Source of the DNA: Microbacterium sp. MYb54
GTDB taxonomy: Bacteria; Actinomycetota; Actinomycetes; Actinomycetales; Microbacteriaceae
Direction: 5' to 3'
NCBI RefSeq assembly: GCF_002979515.1
Contig: NZ_PCPA01000015.1
Location: 23,485-87,484 of the forward strand
DNA length: 64,000 nt
The notes under the pieces are model-generated. The model was given only the letters and a program-made list of their open reading frames with translations. It searched no databases and was not told the origin of the DNA. This document shows positions 8,701 to 17,741 of this stretch, in pieces; the first letter of the stretch is position 1, and every line of letters starts with the position of its first letter. Both the position numbers and the translations under genes were made by a program.

Positions 8701-11700
8701 ATGCCGTCGCCGGTCTGCGGTGTATTGACCTGCACGGAGTACGTGATGGTCACGGTCTCACCGACCGCGAGAGCACCGGACCAGGCCAGCGTCGTACCGG
8801 TGATGGTGGCTCCGCCGGATGCGTCGTCGTTGTACGTCGCGTCGTCGAACACGGCGGAGAGGTCGTCGGTGAACGTGGCGGGGGCCACGTCCGTGTAGTC
8901 GACGGCACCGGAGTTGGTGACGGTGACCGTGTAGGTGACATCGTCACCCGGGTGCACCGAACTCGATGATGCGCTCTTCGCGACCGTGTACGACTGCCCG
9001 GGGACCTGCGCTGTGCAGTCGAGGTTGTTGCCGTCCGCGGGGCAGCTGCCGCCGGAACCGTCAGGGGTGACGACCGTGTTCTTCAGCCGCTGATCGCCGG
9101 TGACGGGGTCGTTGATCGTGAGCGAGTAGGAGATCGTGATGGTCTCTCCGACAGCGAGCGGACCGGACCACGACAACGTCGGCGCCGTGTAGAGAGCACC
9201 GTTGTCGGCGTCGCCGTTGTAGACGGCATCATCGAGCACGTCGCTCAGATCATCCGTGAACGATGCCGGTGCAGCCGTCGTGTAGGCGGTCTGACCGGTG
9301 TTCGTCAGGGTGATCGTGAAAGGCACGACGTCGCCGGCGACCACGCTCGTCGCGGACGTCTCCTTGAAGACGCTGAACGACTGCACCGGCGTGTTGGTGA
9401 CGCAGTCCTCGGCCGTGGCGCACTGCCCGCCGGTCGCGGGGTCGGGAACCACCGCGTTGCTGAGGGTTCCGTCACCGGTCGCCGGGTCGTTGACCGTCAC
9501 CGTGTAGGTGATCGTCTTCGATTCGCCGATGGCGAGGGCGCCGGCCCAGGAGAGCGAGGGGGCGTCGTAGACGGCACCGTTGTCGGCATCGTCGTTGTAC
9601 ACGGCGTCGTCGAGGACAGCCGAGAGGTCGTCGACGAACGATGCCGGTGCGGTATCGGTGTATGCGCCGCCACCGATGTTCGTGACGGTGATCGTGTAGG
9701 TGAGCGCATCACCGGGGACGACCGAGGTCGCAGAGACCGACTTCGCTGTGGTGAATGCGTTGACGGTGGTCGTCGTCGTGCACTCGGCGGTCGTCGTGCA
9801 GGTGCCGCCACCCGTCTCATCGGGAACCACGACGTTGGTCAGGATCGCATCGCCGGTGATCTGGCTGTTGACCGTGACCGAGTACGTGATCGTCTTCGTC
9901 TCACCGATCGCGAGCGGACCCGCCCAGGTGAGTGTGTTGCCGTTGACGGTCGCACCCTCGGTGGCGTCGTCGTTGTACGCGGCGTCGTCGAACACTGCTC
10001 CGAGATCGTCGCTGAAGCTCGCCGGTCGGTCGGTCGTGTAATCCGTGGTGCCGGTGTTGACGACGGTCACCGTGTAGGTGACGACGCCGCCCAGGAGCGT
10101 CGTCGAGGTCGACGCGGTCTTGTGCACCTGGAAGGAGCTCACGGTCGTGGTGGTGACGCACGTGACGTCGCAGCTCCCGCCGATCGTGGCGTCGGGCAGG
10201 ACCGCGTTGGTGAGGGTACGGTCTCCTGGCACCGGGTCGCCGAGCGTCACCGAGTACGTGATCGTCTTGGTCTCGCCGATGTCGAGGGCACCGGACCAGA
10301 TCAGCTTCTCTGCCGTGACGCTCGCACCGTCCGTCGCATCCTCGTTGTAGGTGGCGTCGTCGAGCACGGCGGCCAGGTCGTCGGTGAACGTCGCGGGTGC
10401 GGCCGTCGTATACGCGGCCTGACCTGTGTTGGTCACGGTCACGGTGTAAGTGAGGACGTCGCCGGGCAGGACGTCGGTCTTGTCGACCGCTTTGTTGACC
10501 GTGTACGTCTGGACCGGGTTGTTCGTCGTGCACCCGTCGACCGTGGTGCAGGTGCCGCCCCCGGTCGGATCGACCACGGTGTTGCCCATGATGCGGTCTC
10601 CCGTCGCCGGGTCGTTGACAGTCACCGTGTACGTGATGGTCTTCGTCTCTCCGACGGCGAGTGCGCCGGACCACTGGAGGAGCGCGCCGTCCACCGTCGC
10701 GCCGTTCGAGGCGTCGTCGTTGTAGGTGGCGTCGTCGAGCACGCCGGAGAGGTCGTCCTCGATGCGCGCCGGGGCGTCATCCGTATAGTCGACGACACCG
10801 GCGTTCGTCACCGTGATCGTGTAGGTGACGGTGTCGCCCGGGTGCACCTGTGCAGGTGCGGAAGAGGTCTTCGAGAGCTCGAGGCAACGGCCGCCGATGG
10901 CGATCTCCTGGCCGGTGGTGTCGACGGCGGCATAGCTCCAGTCGTCGATCGAGGTGTTGTTGCCCCACGAGTTCCCGTTGAAAGCCCAACCGTGCACGCC
11001 CTGGCCGACATTGCTGTTCGTCCCGGCACGACCGTCCTTGACCGGAGTGCTGTTGGCGCGCGGCTCGGCGAGCGCGGTGTCGTCCCAGTAGAGCGTGGAG
11101 TTCGGTGCATTCGGTCCGTTCAGACGAGTGAGCCGGATGCCGTCACGGCCCTCCACGTCCTCCTGCCGGATATGGATCTCGCCGAGCTTGTCGAAGTGCA
11201 CTCGCGCGTTCATGAGCTGGCAGTCGGCGATCGCGTCTCCCGTGCCGTCGAGGCCGTCGAAATCGTAGGTCTCGGCGAAGTTCTTGCCGTCGGCCCCCAT
11301 CAGGATGGAGCGGTCGACGGGCTCGCCGTAGATGCCGTTGCCGTTCGTGTCGATGTCGAGCGTGTAGGAGCCGGAGAAGCGAGCAGGCATCGTCCAGCCG
11401 AACGTGCCGGCATTCGAACCGCCCGAGGTCGCGGTGAAGGCAAGGTCGGAGACGGTGAGTTCGGCCTCTGTGAGCGGTGTCGGCATCACGGTGAGAGGGC
11501 CCGACGCGCTGACGGCAGTCTGCGGCAGGTCGGCTGCAGGCGCTTCGAAGAACAGCCTGTAGGGCTCGGAACACGAGGCAGCGAGGCCCGCGGTGACCCT
11601 GGACTGGTAGCTCGGAACCGCGCAGTCGGCTGCCGAGATGGGGTTGCCTGAAGCGCTCGCCTGGACAGCCGAGTTGATGCCGTTGTAGTTGGTGAGGTCG

Positions 11701-12266
11701 AGTTTGTAGACGTAGCCGACGTTGTTCACGGCCCAGAAATTGAGCAGCGGGCTGGCGGCCGAGTTGACGTTGTTCATCTTGTACTCGTTCGACCACACGC
11801 GTCCGGGCTTCTCGACTCCGCTCGCGCGGACCGTGACGGACCAGTTGTAATAGCGGTCGCCGACCTGGCCGGCGGGGTTGGAGGCGGTGAACGCCCAGAC
11901 GCCATCAGCGGTCGCTGTGTGATTCGTGTTCAGTGCGCGGTTCGTGCCCGCCTGATCGACCAGACGGAACGTGGAGTTGAGTCCAGCGCCGGAGAATCTC
12001 GTCGCGTTGGCGTTGATGGTCTCTCCGGCCTTCACGTATGCGTAGAACGTGTTGGTTCCCAACCGGGCGGTCTCGTCACCGAACCCGGTGAGGTTCGCGC
12101 CACTGGAGCCTTGAGTTACGGCCTGTGCGCTCTGCCCTCCGAAGAGAAGGCCCATCCCGGTGAGTGATGTCGCGAGGACGACACCGGTGGCCACAGCGGC
12201 CATGAGCCTCACCCAACGCCCCCAGACCCCGTTGCTACCGGTCGGTATCGATCTGTGCGCGCGCAT
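5787..12266 (-). CDS. Giant DUF11-repeat cell-surface protein with LAITG sorting signal
   Basis: A 2159-residue secreted protein. It has a long signal peptide (about 1-48, ending near S-A-Q-A), then a unique N-terminal region of roughly 400 residues containing a D-x-N-G-N-G-I-Y-G turn that may bind calcium. From about residue 462 to 2085 there are 13 DUF11-type repeats of about 126 residues. Each starts with x-K-x-x-S-x-x-x-V-x-P-G-D-x-V-x-Y-T-V-T-V-T-N-T-G and carries the block D-D-L-S-x-V-L-D-D-A-x-Y-N-D-D. The C-terminus has LAITG (2123-2127), a hydrophobic helix and a basic tail (RNRKR), the layout of class E sortase (LAXTG) substrates. ATG 12266 follows GAGGGAGA. It is probably an adhesin or stalk covalently anchored to the wall. 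No sortase gene is in the window. Confidence 0.85.
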   Translation of the reverse strand: MRAHRSIPTGSNGVWGRWVRLMAAVATGVVLATSLTGMGLLFGGQSAQAVTQGSSGANLTGFGDETARLGTNTFYAYVKAGETINANATRFSGAGLNSTFRLVDQAGTNRALNTNHTATADGVWAFTASNPAGQVGDRYYNWSVTVRASGVEKPGRVWSNEYKMNNVNSAASPLLNFWAVNNVGYVYKLDLTNYNGINSAVQASASGNPISAADCAVPSYQSRVTAGLAASCSEPYRLFFEAPAADLPQTAVSASGPLTVMPTPLTEAELTVSDLAFTATSGGSNAGTFGWTMPARFSGSYTLDIDTNGNGIYGEPVDRSILMGADGKNFAETYDFDGLDGTGDAIADCQLMNARVHFDKLGEIHIRQEDVEGRDGIRLTRLNGPNAPNSTLYWDDTALAEPRANSTPVKDGRAGTNSNVGQGVHGWAFNGNSWGNNTSIDDWSYAAVDTTGQEIAIGGRCLELSKTSSAPAQVHPGDTVTYTITVTNAGVVDYTDDAPARIEDDLSGVLDDATYNDDASNGATVDGALLQWSGALAVGETKTITYTVTVNDPATGDRIMGNTVVDPTGGGTCTTVDGCTTNNPVQTYTVNKAVDKTDVLPGDVLTYTVTVTNTGQAAYTTAAPATFTDDLAAVLDDATYNEDATDGASVTAEKLIWSGALDIGETKTITYSVTLGDPVPGDRTLTNAVLPDATIGGSCDVTCVTTTTVSSFQVHKTASTSTTLLGGVVTYTVTVVNTGTTDYTTDRPASFSDDLGAVFDDAAYNDDATEGATVNGNTLTWAGPLAIGETKTITYSVTVNSQITGDAILTNVVVPDETGGGTCTTTAECTTTTTVNAFTTAKSVSATSVVPGDALTYTITVTNIGGGAYTDTAPASFVDDLSAVLDDAVYNDDADNGAVYDAPSLSWAGALAIGESKTITYTVTVNDPATGDGTLSNAVVPDPATGGQCATAEDCVTNTPVQSFSVFKETSATSVVAGDVVPFTITLTNTGQTAYTTAAPASFTDDLSDVLDDAVYNGDADNGALYTAPTLSWSGPLAVGETITISYSLTINDPVTGDQRLKNTVVTPDGSGGSCPADGNNLDCTAQVPGQSYTVAKSASSSSVHPGDDVTYTVTVTNSGAVDYTDVAPATFTDDLSAVFDDATYNDDASGGATITGTTLAWSGALAVGETVTITYSVQVNTPQTGDGILTNAVVPTTRGGTCDPEAECIATTTVASYTVAKSSDVASVVPGGVVTYAVTITNTGQADYTTAAPATLTDDLSGVLDDAVYNDDATNGASVTGSTLTWSGPLAIGESATVTYSVTVGTPPAGDRTLHNVVVPGDNGGSCAAEGDCETTTPVSSFTVAKTASTATVLPGATVTYTVTVTNTGQTDYTEAAPAAFADDLSAVLDDASYNDDATGGATVTGTTLAWSGPLAVGATETITYSVTVGSPATGDRTMTNVVVPDPTTGGSCTTADECTTTTLVQSYSVLKTASATTAVGGDTVVYTVTVTNTGAVAYTTAAPASITDNLAGVLDDATYNDDASNGATVDGNILTWTGPLAVGASTTITYSVTVKAPSSGDHSLVNTVTTPPGSGGECETCGTVTPIAAFTALKASDSDAVIPGAVVTYTITLTNTGAVDYTEENPASFTDDLSGILDDATYNGDATSGAAYTAPVLSWSGALPIGETVTITYSATVNAPATGDGTMANTVVTPPGIGGSCESGSTNPECSVSLPGPRLALAKTQSTDSVLAGDTVTYTVTVTNVGDADYTTASPAAFTDDLSAVLDDATYNDDANNGATVTGAVLSWTGPLAAGATTTITYSVTVDAPLRGDRVLTNVVSTPPTIASNCVIGSTDADCTTTARVASFTTAKVADVSTAAPGDTVTYSVTVVNTGQVAYTGAAPAAFTDDLSAVLDDATYNEDASGGATISGATLTWSGPLAVGASTVITYSVTLTTPATGDRSLVNVVLPDASAGGECATEGGCTVTVPVSSYDVTKVVSVTKAKAGGVVAYTITVTNTGQVPFTDAAPATFTDDLGNVLRAADYNDDATATTNGKSTNAGTTSYSTPVLAWSGPLAVGATAEITYSVTVKNLKDGANLHNLVVVPASSGSGCVVGSGDPACAADTLVDPPVSTNPGGPLAITGAESGLLIALATMLLAAGAGILFARNRKRVSAS

Positions 12267-12548
12267 GAGCGTGGTCTCCCTCAGAGAAATGTGCGGCCTC
12301 CGATGAGGGAGCCAGTCACCATCAAAGGGGTGGGATGAATGCCAGAAGAGGGTTCTGCTCGTATTTGGTCCACGGGTTGGTCCATCCCGCGGATCACGAA
12401 GAGGTGCTGCCGCGAGTCGGGTCGGACCGAACCATGGGAAGTCCGGGCGGTGAACCGGGACGGGCGGCGCTGAGCGTGACATCGGTTCGGCTACTCTGAG
12501 CGTGGAAAGTGGCGAGCGGCGCTGGACGGCGTGCAGGCGGGGAGAGCA
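12267..12548. promoter_or_regulatory. Divergent promoter region between the DUF11 gene and its LuxR-type neighbour
   Basis: These 282 bases separate two divergently transcribed genes. They contain a direct repeat TTGGTCCA at 12365-12372 and 12377-12384 (12-base period) and, further on, GGTC-GGACC-GAACC-like sequences. Direct repeats are plausible sites for a LuxR/MalT-type activator. I could not assign confident -35/-10 elements. Confidence 0.5.
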
Positions 12549-15161
12549 ATGTCAGCGGCGATGCCGGAGTCGGTGGTCGAGGCAGCCACCGACGCGAAGG
12601 AGCGCGGTCTTCCTCCTTTTCGGGTCCCCCGATTGGCAGCCGCTTTGGTCACGCGTGAGCGTCTGGTTCAGAGGCTCGACCGGCTCGCCGCAGTTACGGT
12701 GCTGCATGCGATGAGCGGCTTCGGGAAGACTGCTCTGGTCGGCGCCTGGGCGCGGGGTCAGCAGTCGCGTGGGGCGACCGTGTTGTGGGTGACGGCAACC
12801 GCCACGGGCGATTCGGAGAACGTGCTCGATGCCGTGCTGCAGGAGGCGAAAGCCCATCGAACGGCGCGAGCACGCCTGATCGTCGTCATCGACGACGCCC
12901 ACCACCTGACGCATGCCCGGGCGATCGACGATCTCTGCGCGCTGCTCGATCATGACTTCATGCTGCACGTCGTCGTGATCAGCCGAGTTCGGCATCCGCT
13001 CATCGCCGCTGCGGAGGGCCGGCGAATCGAGATCGATGTGCTGTCTGCGGGCGATCTGGCGGCGGACCCCCTCGAACTCGTCGAACTCGCGCGCGCTTGG
13101 GGGCACCCTCTCAGTGTGGATGAGGCACGACAGCTCCATGGCCTTGTGGGTGGGTGGCTCACCCCGGCAAAGCTTGCCCTCGACAGCAGACGCACAGGGG
13201 ACGCGGTCTCGCTGAGCGAGCGCGCGCGTCGCTTCATTCGCGCAGTCGTGCTGCCTGACGTCGATGAGGCCGCCTTCCCGGTACAGCTCGGGCTTCTGTC
13301 CCTCCCCGAGACGATCACGGCCGCACGGGCCGAACTCCTTCTGGGGCTGAAGGTGACGGTACACAAGCGCGCTCCCTTGACGATGCCGACGCGCGAAATG
13401 CTCGACGGACTGGAGCGTGCGGGGCTTCTTGAACCGATGCGGAATGAAGGTGCGAGAAGGTGGGCATTCCCAGCCCCGATTCGCCGCGAGCTGGTCGATT
13501 CCTACGAGGCGCAGTACCCGCGTGAGGCGAAAGAGGTGCATCGGCAACTCGCCGTTCATTTCGCAGAACAGGGGGAGGCGCAGTCGCTCGGTGAGGCGCT
13601 CCTGCACGCTCGGCGCGGGGAGGACTGGGGTTTCCTCGCCCATCTCTACGCGAAGCACGCGCTGCGGCTCACGTTCGAGTTCCGGGCTGCGGCGATCGGT
13701 GCGTACGGCCATATCCCCACGAAGGTCGTGGATGCCTTCCCCTCGCTGGTGATTCCCGTAGCGGTCGTGAGCAGTCTGATGAATCATCCCGATGAGGAGG
13801 AACGATCGGTCCTGATCCGCGCATATGCGACGGCGGGGCAGCGGAGGCTGAACCAACTGAGCTCGACGACCTCGGTGGATGATGCTCTGGGAGCGGCCTC
13901 AGCCGGAATGGTCTCACTGCGCTCGGACGGCCTCCTCCGCGAGGCTCTCGAGGTCGCGTTGCGCGTCGAGTCCGAGCGAATCACTCGGCGGACGCTGGGC
14001 GAGCCCGAGCCGTCGGCCGCGCAGCTCGCATGGTTTCTCATGCAATGGTCGATGACGTGCCTTCTGGCGGGGCAGACCACGCGCGCCACCGAAATCTCGG
14101 CGCGCGCCTTCAGCGCCTCCGCCCGGGTCGAGACGAACTTCGTCGCAGCGAACGCCTCCGCACAGCTCGCGCTCATCCACGCGCTCGATGGGGAACCCAT
14201 CAAGGCAGAACGTTGGCTCGTCCAGCACAGCCGGTTCGACATGGCTGACCAGTGGGTCGCGCACCTCGTCGCGCTCCCCGCACGGATAGCCCGCATCCAT
14301 CGTGCGCTCGACAGACTGGACGAGGAAGGGGCCGCTGAGGCGCTCCTGCTGGCGGGGGATCCGGAACAGCCGATCGAGATGTGGGCCTTTCTCGCGAGTG
14401 CGATGGTCGAGCACGCCCTTCTCTTCGGCGAGCCTATGGGGGCACTGGCCACGCTGAAGAGCCTCGCGGCGTCTCATCCTGAGGTGCTACGGGCTGACAG
14501 CGCCGCAAGACGCATCGTCGACAGATGCACGGCTGACCTCCTCCTCGCACTCGGGGAGCTCCACCGCGCCCAGAGGCATCTGGCGGAGGTGGAAACGGAT
14601 GGGCCATGGCTCGCCGTACCGAGGGCGCGCCTCCAACTCATCGCCGGGAACGCCGCCGGGGCGCACAGCCTCGCCGGTGCGGGCGCGTGGCGGACAGGGA
14701 CGACGCCCCGTGATCGGATCGACCTGCTTCTGATCGCCGCGACCGCTGACCTCGCTCTGGGACACCCCGCGGATGCCGTGAAGGCGTTTGCGCATGCGCA
14801 TGAACTCGCAGAGAAGGCGAACACGCTCGCGCCCCACGCACGGATGCCGGCCGGAATTCGCGACCTCCTCCTCCAGCTCAGCGGAATCACGCTGCGGCCG
14901 GAGGAGGAGGCGCTGCTCGGCACGGTCCGAGGCGGCTACCCGGAAAGCGGCGAGCTCATCGCCCTCACATCGAGGGAAGAGGTGGTGCTGGGGCAGATGC
15001 TCCTCCACGACACCATTCCCGTCATCGCTGAGGCGCTGACCCTCTCGGTGAACACGATCAAGAAGCAGACCGTGAGCATCTACGGGAAGCTCGGCGTGAG
15101 CGACCGGGCATCGGCGCTGGCGCGCGCACAGAGATTGGGTCTGCTCGAACAACAGCAGTGA
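12549..15161 (+). CDS. LuxR-family STAND regulator (MalT-like)
   Basis: An 870-residue protein with a P-loop AMSGFGKT at residues 54-61, a Walker B-like L-I-V-V-I-D-D-A-H-H at 110-119, a long helical TPR-like middle (about 330-790) and a C-terminal LuxR helix-turn-helix (about 808-865: L-T-S-R-E-E, then N-T-I-K-K-Q and K-L-G-V-S-D-R). This is the order of MalT-type large ATP-binding regulators. ATG 12549 follows GGCGGGGAGAG; a GTG at 12531 would add six residues. Its divergent position suggests that it controls the giant surface protein, but no binding site is proven. Confidence 0.85.
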   Translation: MSAAMPESVVEAATDAKERGLPPFRVPRLAAALVTRERLVQRLDRLAAVTVLHAMSGFGKTALVGAWARGQQSRGATVLWVTATATGDSENVLDAVLQEAKAHRTARARLIVVIDDAHHLTHARAIDDLCALLDHDFMLHVVVISRVRHPLIAAAEGRRIEIDVLSAGDLAADPLELVELARAWGHPLSVDEARQLHGLVGGWLTPAKLALDSRRTGDAVSLSERARRFIRAVVLPDVDEAAFPVQLGLLSLPETITAARAELLLGLKVTVHKRAPLTMPTREMLDGLERAGLLEPMRNEGARRWAFPAPIRRELVDSYEAQYPREAKEVHRQLAVHFAEQGEAQSLGEALLHARRGEDWGFLAHLYAKHALRLTFEFRAAAIGAYGHIPTKVVDAFPSLVIPVAVVSSLMNHPDEEERSVLIRAYATAGQRRLNQLSSTTSVDDALGAASAGMVSLRSDGLLREALEVALRVESERITRRTLGEPEPSAAQLAWFLMQWSMTCLLAGQTTRATEISARAFSASARVETNFVAANASAQLALIHALDGEPIKAERWLVQHSRFDMADQWVAHLVALPARIARIHRALDRLDEEGAAEALLLAGDPEQPIEMWAFLASAMVEHALLFGEPMGALATLKSLAASHPEVLRADSAARRIVDRCTADLLLALGELHRAQRHLAEVETDGPWLAVPRARLQLIAGNAAGAHSLAGAGAWRTGTTPRDRIDLLLIAATADLALGHPADAVKAFAHAHELAEKANTLAPHARMPAGIRDLLLQLSGITLRPEEEALLGTVRGGYPESGELIALTSREEVVLGQMLLHDTIPVIAEALTLSVNTIKKQTVSIYGKLGVSDRASALARAQRLGLLEQQQ

Positions 15162-15208
15162 GCGACGTGGATCCCCATCCGCCATCCGGAACTCCGCTCT
15201 GCGACGGG

Positions 15209-15233
15209 CATGCGGCATCAAAGATGCCGCATG
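15209..15233. terminator. Bidirectional hairpin between converging genes
   Basis: An 11-bp perfect stem (CATGCGGCATC at 15209-15219 with GATGCCGCATG at 15223-15233) with an AAA loop, between the converging stops at 15161 and 15236. Confidence 0.8.
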
Positions 15234-15235
15234 GG

Positions 15236-16570
15236 TCAGCCGACCACCGAGGCCGCATCGAGCGCGGCCAGGCGCAGGGTCGCGGTCGCACTGTGCGCCG
15301 CCATGCCCTCCGAGTCGGAGATGACCTGCACGGCGTTGGCCAGCTCGGGCGTCGCCTCCCGGGTGATGCGCTGATAGGTCAGCGGCTTCAGGAACCGCGA
15401 GACCGACAGACCGGCGCTGTGCTTGGCTCCCCCCGCCGTCGGCAGCACGTGGTTCGTGCCGGCCATGCCCTTGTCGGAGTAGGCGACCGTGCTCCACGGG
15501 CCGAGGAAGATCGAGCCGTAGTTGCGCAGATTCTCGTGGTACCAGTCGTCGTCGGCGGTGAGCAGTTCCAGGTGCTCGGGAGCCAGGTCGTCCATGAGGG
15601 CGACGGCCGTCTCGCGGTCCTTCGCCACGGTCACGACGCCGTAGTCGCGCCATGCGGCTCCTGCGATCTCGGCGGTCGCCAGGGTCTCCAGCTGCCGGTC
15701 GATCGCGGCGATCACGGCACGACCATGCTCCTCCGAAGTGGTGACGAGAGCGGCCGGCGAGTTCGGCCCGTGCTCTGCCTGACCGAGCAAGTCGGCCGCG
15801 ACGAGCTCGGGGTCGGCCGTCTCGTCCGAGATCACGGCGACCTCGCTGGGCCCCGCGAGCAGGTCGATCGCGACGGTGCCGAACAGCTGCCGCTTGGCCT
15901 CGGCGACGAACGCATTGCCTGCCCCGACGAGCATGTCGACGGGCAGCTCACCGAGCAGCCCGTACGCCATCGCGGCGAGTGCCTGCACGCCGCCGATCAC
16001 GAACACCCGGTCGACACCGGAGAGGTACGCGGCATAGACGACCGCATCGTTCGCTCCCCCGTCGGGCTGCGGCGGCGTGCAGGCGATCACCGTGGGGACG
16101 CCGGCCGCCTTCGCGACACCGACCGTCATGAATGCGCTCGCGGTGAGCGGGAAGCGTCCGGCCGGCAGATACGCGCCGACGCGGGCGACGGGGATGTACT
16201 TGGCACCGGTGACGATGCCGGGCACGAACTCGGTCTCGAAGTCGGTGAGGTGCTCCCGTGAGGCGCGCGCGAACGACTGTGTGCGCTCGGCGCCCAGCTC
16301 GATCGCGGCACGGAGATCGGGGGCGAGGCGGTCGCCGCTGGTCGCGATCTGCTCGGCGGTGAGCTCGATGTCGGCGCCCTGGTAGTTGTCGAGCTTTCGG
16401 GCGTAGTCGAGCACGGCGTCCATGCCGCGCTCGCGGATGTCGGCGAGCATCGTGGTGACCGTGTCGATCACGGCCGGATCCCTCTGGGCGGCCGGTGCGT
16501 CGATGAGCGGAGTCTTGAGGTGATGGAACGCGCCGTCGAAGCGGGCGAGCACTGCTGAGGAGTAACGCAT
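15236..16570 (-). CDS. HisD-family (histidinol dehydrogenase-like) zinc dehydrogenase, paralogue 1
   Basis: A 444-residue protein with the full HisD pattern: G-A-Y-L-P-A-G-R, G-V-P-T-V-I-A-C-T-P-P, G-G-V-Q-A-L-A, A-G-N-A-F-V-A-E-A-K and the zinc-ligand region G-Q-A-E-H-G. It also has the catalytic P-E-H, D in Y-S-D-K with G-T-N-H-V-L-P-T, and a C-terminal M-A-A-H. All usual metal and catalytic residues appear present. No other histidine-biosynthesis gene is nearby and a LysR gene is divergent, so a catabolic role is more likely. HisD relatives such as HpsN oxidise an alcohol to a carboxylate in two NAD steps. The substrate here cannot be told from sequence. Confidence 0.8.
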   Translation of the reverse strand: MRYSSAVLARFDGAFHHLKTPLIDAPAAQRDPAVIDTVTTMLADIRERGMDAVLDYARKLDNYQGADIELTAEQIATSGDRLAPDLRAAIELGAERTQSFARASREHLTDFETEFVPGIVTGAKYIPVARVGAYLPAGRFPLTASAFMTVGVAKAAGVPTVIACTPPQPDGGANDAVVYAAYLSGVDRVFVIGGVQALAAMAYGLLGELPVDMLVGAGNAFVAEAKRQLFGTVAIDLLAGPSEVAVISDETADPELVAADLLGQAEHGPNSPAALVTTSEEHGRAVIAAIDRQLETLATAEIAGAAWRDYGVVTVAKDRETAVALMDDLAPEHLELLTADDDWYHENLRNYGSIFLGPWSTVAYSDKGMAGTNHVLPTAGGAKHSAGLSVSRFLKPLTYQRITREATPELANAVQVISDSEGMAAHSATATLRLAALDAASVVG

Positions 16571-16646
16571 GCAGGAAGGCTAGATCCGCCGCAGCCATCC
16601 GACAAGCCTGATGATACATACCTTTCCATCGGGTTTACCATTGGCT

Positions 16647-17573
16647 GTGACCATCACCCAGCTGACCGCTTTCCTGGCAGCCCTCGAACACGGCTCGTTC
16701 ACCGCCGCGGCCGTGCACCTCGAGATGACGCAGGCGTCGGTCTCCGAGCTCGTCGCACGCCTGGAACGCGAGCTCGGCGTCGCCCTGTTCACACGCGGCA
16801 GCCGCCGACTCGTGCCCACCACGGCCGCGCTCGAACTGCGCCCGCACGCAACCCAGGCCGTCAGCGCGGTGCAGAACGGCATCGACACGATCCAGGCGCT
16901 GACCTCGCTCGATCGCGGCACCTGCACCTTCGGGGTGCTGCGCAACGCCGCGTACTACGCCCTCGCCGACCTGGCCGAGACCTTCCATCACCGCCACCCG
17001 AACGTGCGACTGCGCCTGGTGGGCATCAACTCCGCGCACGTCGCGCGCTCGATCGCGAACGGCGAGCTGGAGGCAGGACTGCTCGTGCTGCCGGTCGACG
17101 AAGACGGACTGGAGGTTCGCCCGCTGTTCCGCGACGAGGTGCTCTACGCCTCAGCCACGCGCGAACCGGGCGCCGGCTCCGTGACGATCGACGAGGTCGT
17201 CGAGGCGAAGCTCGTGCTCTATGACGCGTTCGCCGGCTGGGATGACCCGACCCGTCGGCAGCTGCTCGAACGCGCCCGCCTGCAGGGGCTCTCGATAGAG
17301 CCGGCCATCGAGGTCGAGCACGTCGAGACCGCGCTCGACCTGGTCGCCGCCGGCACGGCCGACACGATCGTTTCGCGCTCGATCGCCGAGGCCGAAGGCT
17401 TCCCCGCCGGCATCCGCACATTCCCGTTCGCCGAGCCGATGCACGACACGATCGCGCTCGTGCAACGCGAAGGGATGCTGCTGTCCCCGGCGACGCAGCG
17501 GCTCGCCGAACTGGCGGAACGGATGCTGCGCGAGCGGCTTCCCGAGCACCGTGGACGCACTCCGCTCGGCTGA
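16647..17573 (+). CDS. LysR-family transcriptional regulator
   Basis: A 308-residue LysR protein. The N-terminal helix-turn-helix is T-I-T-Q-L-T-A-F-L-A-A-L-E-H-G-S-F-T-A-A-A through S-Q/E-L-V-A-R-L-E-R-E-L-G-V-A-L-F-T-R (residues 2-50), followed by a periplasmic-binding-protein-like effector domain. GTG 16647 matches the family N-terminus. It has no good ribosome-binding site and may be translated from a very short leader. It is divergent from HisD paralogue 1 across 76 bases, so it probably controls that gene. The spacer contains similar segments ACCTTTCCAT and GGTTTACCAT that could be LysR half-sites. Confidence 0.85.
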   Translation: MTITQLTAFLAALEHGSFTAAAVHLEMTQASVSELVARLERELGVALFTRGSRRLVPTTAALELRPHATQAVSAVQNGIDTIQALTSLDRGTCTFGVLRNAAYYALADLAETFHHRHPNVRLRLVGINSAHVARSIANGELEAGLLVLPVDEDGLEVRPLFRDEVLYASATREPGAGSVTIDEVVEAKLVLYDAFAGWDDPTRRQLLERARLQGLSIEPAIEVEHVETALDLVAAGTADTIVSRSIAEAEGFPAGIRTFPFAEPMHDTIALVQREGMLLSPATQRLAELAERMLRERLPEHRGRTPLG

Positions 17574-17588
17574 ACACCCCTCACGGTC

Positions 17589-17657
17589 AGGAGGACTTCA
17601 CGCCGTTGGGAGGAGCTTGGCGTCCGGAGGCTCCTCCCGACGCCGAGTTCTCCTCCC
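17589..17657. repeat. REP-like palindrome A, copy 1
   Basis: Two 28-base arms (17589-17616 and 17630-17657) form an imperfect inverted repeat (about 21 of 28 pairing) around a 13-base loop. The inner GGGAGGAGC/GCTCCTCCC part is perfect. The right arm, CTCCTCCCGACGCCGAGTTC followed by TCC, closely matches the right arm of the element at 24920-24986. It lies between the converging LysR and nitrilase genes and may act as a terminator. Confidence 0.75.
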
Positions 17658-17693
17658 ACGACGCACGACGCACGACGCAAAGACGACGCGCCG

Positions 17694-17741
17694 CGCAGAG
17701 ACTCAGCACGACGCAGAGACTCCGCACCACGCAGAGACTCA
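17694..17741. repeat. 18-nt direct repeats running into the nitrilase stop
   Basis: CGCAGAGACTC occurs at 17694-17704, 17712-17722 and 17730-17740 with an 18-base period. The last copy contains the stop codon of the nitrilase gene (complement of TCA at 17739-17741), so the array looks like tandem duplication of the gene's 3' end. Confidence 0.85.

Noticed and set aside
5787..10900. Regular repeats that could suggest a CRISPR or satellite array
   Set aside because: The period is about 378 bases, the repeats are in frame and encode conserved DUF11 domains; there are no spacers.
10122..11651. Long plus-strand frames opposite the DUF11 gene
   Set aside because: They mirror the protein repeats on the other strand, lack ribosome-binding sites and have no recognisable domains.
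15236..16570. Calling this gene hisD of histidine biosynthesis
   Set aside because: There are no his genes nearby, a divergent LysR gene and a second paralogue argue for catabolism, so no symbol was given.
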